42,822 nucleotides of DNA from positions 1-42,822 of the forward strand of contig JALVST010000049.1 of the NCBI GenBank assembly GCA_027024205.1, read 5' to 3'. The DNA comes from Flavobacteriales bacterium. Lineage in GTDB: Bacteria; Bacteroidota; Bacteroidia; Flavobacteriales; Flavobacteriaceae. Below the pieces are notes generated by a model that was given only the letters and a program-made list of their open reading frames with translations, ran no database searches and was not told the DNA's origin. This document shows, piece by piece, positions 38,654 to 42,822 of the stretch. A program made the translations under genes and the position numbers. Every line of letters begins with the position of its first letter. Position 1 is the stretch's first letter.

Positions 38654-39067
38654 ATGATTAATCTTTATACTGAGACGAATTTTTGTCATAAATATGAACG
38701 CGAGTTTTTAGAATGGATACAAAATTGTATCATATCAAAAGGTTTTTCATTTGATGAAATTAATTACATATTCGTCGATGATATTTATTTACACAAAATG
38801 AATATGGCGTATTTAAGTCACGACACTTATACAGATATTATCACTTTCGATTATTCTGTTAGAAAAATTCTTTCAGCTGACATTTACATTTCTGTTGATC
38901 GTATCAAAGAAAACTCTGAAATTTATAATACTGTCTTCTACAACGAACTTGCCAGAGTTATGATTCATGGCGTGCTTCATCTTATGAAATATAATGACCA
39001 TACCGATGAAGAAAAAAACCAAATGCGACAATTAGAAGATGAATGCCTCTCTCAGTTAAAATATTAA
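38654..39067 (+). CDS. ybeY: Endoribonuclease YbeY
   Basis: YLSHDTYTDIITFDY, MIHGVLHLMKYNDHTDEEKNQMRQLED (HxxxHxxxxxH). Confidence 0.93.
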   Translation: MINLYTETNFCHKYEREFLEWIQNCIISKGFSFDEINYIFVDDIYLHKMNMAYLSHDTYTDIITFDYSVRKILSADIYISVDRIKENSEIYNTVFYNELARVMIHGVLHLMKYNDHTDEEKNQMRQLEDECLSQLKY

Positions 39068-39083
39068 TGTTCCACGTGAAACA
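39068..39083. promoter_or_regulatory. parS-like site 1
   Basis: TGTTCCACGTGAAACA, one arm change from the palindromic parS consensus TGTTTCACGTGAAACA. Confidence 0.85.
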
Positions 39084-39104
39084 TTAAGATTTTAAAATCA
39101 ACAT

Positions 39105-39120
39105 TGTTCCACGTGGAACA
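39105..39120. promoter_or_regulatory. parS-like site 2
   Basis: TGTTCCACGTGGAACA, perfect 16-bp palindrome of the parS type. Confidence 0.85.
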
Positions 39121-39121
39121 T

Positions 39122-39184
39122 CTGGTTCGGTCACTTCGATACAATTTTGCTCCTGCGTCACAAAATCGCTCAGTGACCTGCATT
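39122..39184. repeat. REP-like palindromic element, copy A1
   Basis: cggtcacttcgatacaattttgctcctgcgtcacaaaatcgctcagtgacctgcatta. Confidence 0.7.
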
Positions 39185-39233
39185 AAAAATTAAATTTTAT
39201 TTTTGTATGGGAATCATTTTAAAAATCCGAATA

Positions 39234-39282
39234 TAGGACGCTGAGTGTTCAGAGCGCAGCGATGAATGTATCGAAGCGCCCG
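39234..39282. repeat. REP-like palindromic element, copy B1
   Basis: taggacgctgagtgttcagagcgcagcgatgaatgtatcgaagcgcccgg. Confidence 0.6.
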
Positions 39283-39304
39283 GTTATTGAAAACAAAAAT
39301 TACT

Positions 39305-39604
39305 ATGTCAAAAGGTTACATGTATATCTTAGAATGTTCGGACGGCACCTATTACACGGGTAGCACAAAGACTTGACCCGTCGTTTAGAACAACATTAAT
39401 CCGGTGAAGGTGCCAATTATACAGTCAAACGATTGCCTGTAAAATTAGTTTATTATGAAGTTTACGACCGTATTGATTATGCGTTTAACAGAGAAAAACA
39501 AATCCAAAAGTGGACTCGTAAGAAAAAAAGAAGCTTTGATAAACGGAGAAGAAGAAGCCTTGCCAGAATTAGCAAAGAAAGTTTTTAGAAAAAATAAAAG
39601 TTAA
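39305..39604 (+). pseudogene. GIY-YIG nuclease-domain protein, frameshifted pseudogene
   Basis: MSKGYMYILECSDGTYYTGSTK / LTRRLEQH*SGEGANYTVKRLPVKLVYYEVYDRIDYAFNREKQIQKWTRKKK / EALINGEEEALPELAKKVFRKNKS; two frameshifts plus one in-frame TAA. Confidence 0.85.
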
Positions 39605-39607
39605 AAT

Positions 39608-39665
39608 CCGGTCACTTCGATACAATTTTACTCCTGCGTCACAAAATCACTCAGTGACCTACATT
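39608..39665. repeat. REP-like palindromic element, copy A2
   Basis: cggtcacttcgatacaattttactcctgcgtcacaaaatcactcagtgacctacatta, near-identical to copy A1. Confidence 0.7.
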
Positions 39666-39678
39666 AGTAAACGAAAAC

Positions 39679-39738
39679 CAGGTCGCTGAGTGCTCCGTTC
39701 CGACTTTTGTCGGGAGAGGAGTGTATCGAAGCGCCGAT
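39679..39738. repeat. REP-like palindromic element, copy B2
   Basis: aggtcgctgagtgctccgttccgacttttgtcgggagaggagtgtatcgaagcgccgat. Confidence 0.6.
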
Positions 39739-39769
39739 CATCAAAGCATAAAACACACAACGGAGCCTC

Positions 39770-39893
39770 TGTCATTCCGACAGAGCGTAGCGACGAGGAA
39801 TCTAAACAATTGAAAATGGATAATTGACACTTCGACAAGCTCAGTGACCAGATTTCTCCTCCGCTGACAAAAGTCGGGTCGTTCGAAATGACA
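39770..39893. repeat. Composite palindromic element with TGTCATTCCGA / TCGAAATGACA ends
   Basis: tgtcattccgacagagcgtagcgacgaggaatct ... agatttctcctccgctgacaaaagtcgggtcgttcgaaatgaca, with a nested cttcgacaagctcagtgacc unit. Confidence 0.55.
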
Positions 39894-39956
39894 ATCCACA
39901 TTACTTTCCACTCGGCACTTGGCACTAAAAAAAACGCCTCAATTCCTCAAAATTCG

Positions 39957-39964
39957 TATCTTTG
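39957..39964 (+). promoter_or_regulatory. -7 element TATCTTTG upstream of mnmG
   Basis: attcgTATCTTTGcaatccc, 35 nt before the mnmG ATG. Confidence 0.6.
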
Positions 39965-39998
39965 CAATCCCAAAAAACTTTTAACATTCAACTAATTC

Positions 39999-41873
39999 AT
40001 GCGCTACCCCATAACATACGACGTCATAGTAGTAGGTGCCGGACATGCCGGTTCTGAAGCCGCAGCGGCTGCGGCAAATATGGGTGCTAAAACTTTATTG
40101 ATTACGCTCGATTTGTTCAAAATAGCTCAAATGAGCTGTAATCCGGCTATGGGTGGCATTGCCAAAGGACAAATTGTTCGGGAAATCGATGCTATGGGTG
40201 GTTATAGTGGGATTGTAGCTGATAAGTCTGCCATTCAGTTCCGGATGCTCAATAAATCAAAAGGACCCGCAATGTGGAGCCCGCGTACGCAAAACGACCG
40301 TATTTTGTTTACCAATACGTGGCGGCAAATGCTCGAAAAAACGCCTAATCTCGATTTTATGGCGGATATGGTAACGCAATTGATTGTTTTCAATGGTCTT
40401 TTGCAAGGCGTTAAAACCCAATTAGGGACAGAGATTTACGGACAATCGGTAATTTTGACCAACGGAACTTTTCTCAATGGTAAAATTTTTATTGGCAAAA
40501 AAGTATTTGGTGGCGGTAGAATAGGAGAGAAAGCAGCAACCGGATTGACAGAAAATCTGGTGGATTTGGGTTTCGAAACGGGCCGAATGAAAACCGGCAC
40601 CCCACCGCGGATAGACGGACGAAGCCTGGATTTTTCCAAAATGACCGAACAAAAGGGCGATGACAATCCTGGAAAATTTTCCTTCTCCGACGAAACCAAA
40701 CCGCTGACCAAACAACGTTCTTGTTATATCACATATACCAATCCGGAAGTGCACGACAATTTAAGAATCGGCTTTAAAGATTCGCCTTTATTTACAGGAG
40801 AAATAGACGGGGTAGGACCGCGGTATTGTCCGTCTATCGAAGATAAAATTGTGAGGTTTTCCGGCAAAGACCGCCACCAATTGTTTGTCGAACCGGAAGG
40901 TTGGACGACTTATGAGATGTATATCAACGGCTTTTCCAGTTCGTTGAGTGAAGAAGTGCAATATCAATCACTTCGTAAAGTGCCCGGATTTGAAAATGCC
41001 CGGTTTATGCAGTTTGCGTATGCTATTGAATACGACTATTTTCCGCCTACGCAACTCAAACATACGCTTGAAGCCAAATTGATTGACAACTTGTATTTTG
41101 CCGGACAGATAAACGGGACTACCGGCTACGAAGAAGCCGCTGCACAGGGCCTGATGGCGGGAATCAATGCCGTGTTAAAGAGGCGTGGCCAACAGCCGTT
41201 AATTTTAAAACGCAATCAAGCTTATATAGGAGTTTTGATTGACGATTTGATTACCAAAGGGGTAGATGAACCTTATCGTATGTTTACCAGTCGCGCAGAA
41301 TACCGTACTTTATTGCGTCAAGACAATGCAGATATCCGTTTGACACCGCTTTCACATGCCATCGGATTGGCATCTGACGAACGCCTCAAAAGGGTAGAGG
41401 AAAAGCTAAAAAAAACGGAAATGCTTTTGGATTTTTTCAAAAAACAAGGCGTCAAACCGGATGAAATTAATCCTATTTTAAACGGCAAAAACTCCTCACC
41501 GGTCAAGCAACAAATGAAATTGTATAAAATTGCTTCACGTCCGCAACTCAATTTTGACGATTTGATGCAATTAGAAGCGGTTAAAGAATTTGTAGAGCAA
41601 AACCAAATAGACGAAGCAGTTAAAGAACAAGCGGAAATTCATCTCAAATACGCCGGTTATATCGAAAAAGAAAAGATGAATGCCGATAAACTCAACCGTT
41701 TGGAAAACATTACCATACCGGATGATTTTGACTATTCTAAAATTAAATCCATTTCTTTCGAAGGTCGCGAAAAGTTGATGAAAATCCGCCCAAAAACAAT
41801 TGCTCAAGCCAGCCGTATCAGCGGTGTCTCCCCTAGCGACATCTCCGTCCTTTTGGTTTATATGGGACGCTAA
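39999..41873 (+). CDS. mnmG: tRNA uridine-5-carboxymethylaminomethyl(34) synthesis enzyme MnmG (GidA)
   Basis: YDVIVVGAGHAGSEAAAAAANMGAKTLL, CNPAMGGIAKGQIVREIDAMGG, MKTGTPPRIDGRSLDFSKM, FAGQINGTTGYEEAAAQGLMAGINA. Confidence 0.97.
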   Translation: MRYPITYDVIVVGAGHAGSEAAAAAANMGAKTLLITLDLFKIAQMSCNPAMGGIAKGQIVREIDAMGGYSGIVADKSAIQFRMLNKSKGPAMWSPRTQNDRILFTNTWRQMLEKTPNLDFMADMVTQLIVFNGLLQGVKTQLGTEIYGQSVILTNGTFLNGKIFIGKKVFGGGRIGEKAATGLTENLVDLGFETGRMKTGTPPRIDGRSLDFSKMTEQKGDDNPGKFSFSDETKPLTKQRSCYITYTNPEVHDNLRIGFKDSPLFTGEIDGVGPRYCPSIEDKIVRFSGKDRHQLFVEPEGWTTYEMYINGFSSSLSEEVQYQSLRKVPGFENARFMQFAYAIEYDYFPPTQLKHTLEAKLIDNLYFAGQINGTTGYEEAAAQGLMAGINAVLKRRGQQPLILKRNQAYIGVLIDDLITKGVDEPYRMFTSRAEYRTLLRQDNADIRLTPLSHAIGLASDERLKRVEEKLKKTEMLLDFFKKQGVKPDEINPILNGKNSSPVKQQMKLYKIASRPQLNFDDLMQLEAVKEFVEQNQIDEAVKEQAEIHLKYAGYIEKEKMNADKLNRLENITIPDDFDYSKIKSISFEGREKLMKIRPKTIAQASRISGVSPSDISVLLVYMGR

Positions 41874-42074
41874 ATAATTGAGAATCAACAACAAATTACT
41901 TAATTGCACAATTACAGGATGCTGAGTCGTCGGGATCTATCAAAACGCCGGTTAACGAAGTTCCGTTCATTAAAGACCCGATAGCCAAATCACTAAAATA
42001 AAGAAAGCTATGATTTTTACAAGCATACTAAATATTCTTTATTACCTGCATATTATAATAATTTTTCAATGATA

Positions 42075-42629
42075 TTAAGAATCTGTTTTTGGAATAAATA
42101 TAGTAGTAACAATTATGATGAAACAAATCAAAGTGACAGGTGGCATGCCACCATACCATTTTACCGGATGTAACCAGGTAAAGCCACCCATAAATATCAA
42201 ATGTAAGGCGACAAATATCAGAAATAATGAAGATTTGGTTTGAGGGGACATTTGTAGTGTTTTGCCACTGAAAAAAATAACTGCTGCTAAAATCCCTGCC
42301 CATAATGTTAAATTTCCAGTCAGACTGAAACTACCATTTGTTGTAAAAAATTCTTTTAGATAGTAAGGCTTTAATATCGACAAGCTTAATAATACATGTA
42401 AAGCAATAAAACTTTTTAAAATATTGACAATCAACAACCTATTGTGTTTATTAAAAGTTTTTGTTTTAAGAAAAAACCATATTACAATAGCCGAAAAAAT
42501 CAGAATTTTGTTAAAAGTAAAAACCGGTAAGTCTTGCCATAATACGGGACCGAAAATATGGTATCTAAAAACCGTGTAAATGCCTGTAATTGCAATAATT
42601 AATAATATTTTATATAAATCTTGTCGCAT
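42075..42629 (-). CDS. Multi-pass membrane protein of unknown function
   Basis: Several hydrophobic segments over 184 aa; no family recognised. Confidence 0.6.
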   Translation of the reverse strand: MRQDLYKILLIIAITGIYTVFRYHIFGPVLWQDLPVFTFNKILIFSAIVIWFFLKTKTFNKHNRLLIVNILKSFIALHVLLSLSILKPYYLKEFFTTNGSFSLTGNLTLWAGILAAVIFFSGKTLQMSPQTKSSLFLIFVALHLIFMGGFTWLHPVKWYGGMPPVTLICFIIIVTTIFIPKTDS

Positions 42630-42822
42630 AAATTCGATTTTATCGCTAAAATAAATATTTTCTTTTTAAATGCTAATTTTTCCCAAAATACATTTCTTTT
42701 TTTTTATCTTTTTTATAATTTCATTAATCGTGGGATAAATTGAATTTATAATATCTTAGTGTTCTAAAAATTTCTAAATCCGGCGTTTTTACATAGATAC
42801 TTGCCAAAGAAATGTTCGTTGT

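Noticed and set aside
39122-39738. CRISPR-like array from repeated units
   Set aside because: Only two copies of each unit, palindromic and degenerate, with no regular spacers and no cas genes.
39659-39925. 88-aa minus-strand ORF
   Set aside because: Composed of translated REP/palindromic repeat sequence (e.g. SLSLSKCQLS); not a gene.

Overview
AT-rich Bacteroidetes/Flavobacteriia-like chromosomal window. The lineage is inferred from TAnnTTTG-type promoters, a T9SS-like C-terminus and gene families. Housekeeping blocks: psuK-psuG with a divergent BtpA-family gene; coaX-OMP-TPR-lptC; rnhA; rnr; gltX; DUF4175-like-ybeY-mnmG. Accessory or atypical parts: (i) a left-end region with tandem transglutaminase-like paralogs, a miniature RHS-type effector candidate (RHS core, HEEGH motif, frameshifted signal peptide) with an adjacent candidate immunity lipoprotein, an attC-like inverted repeat and small membrane ORFs missed by the ORF track; (ii) a decayed, internally deleted IS630-type element with TIRs and TA flanks; (iii) an envelope cluster of overlapping genes (LolA-like, two TPR/TM2-like proteins, a TPR-like protein and a YidD with a signal peptide) next to a three-copy tandem array of small secreted/membrane proteins with a conserved GIPSF(L/F)WGCxLGPxGV motif, the best candidate here for an undescribed system; (iv) two parS-like sites directly after ybeY; (v) dispersed REP-like palindromes, two pairs of which flank a frameshifted GIY-YIG pseudogene. 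No tRNA, rRNA or CRISPR array was recognised. All calls were made by eye from the sequence and ORF track; no searches were run.
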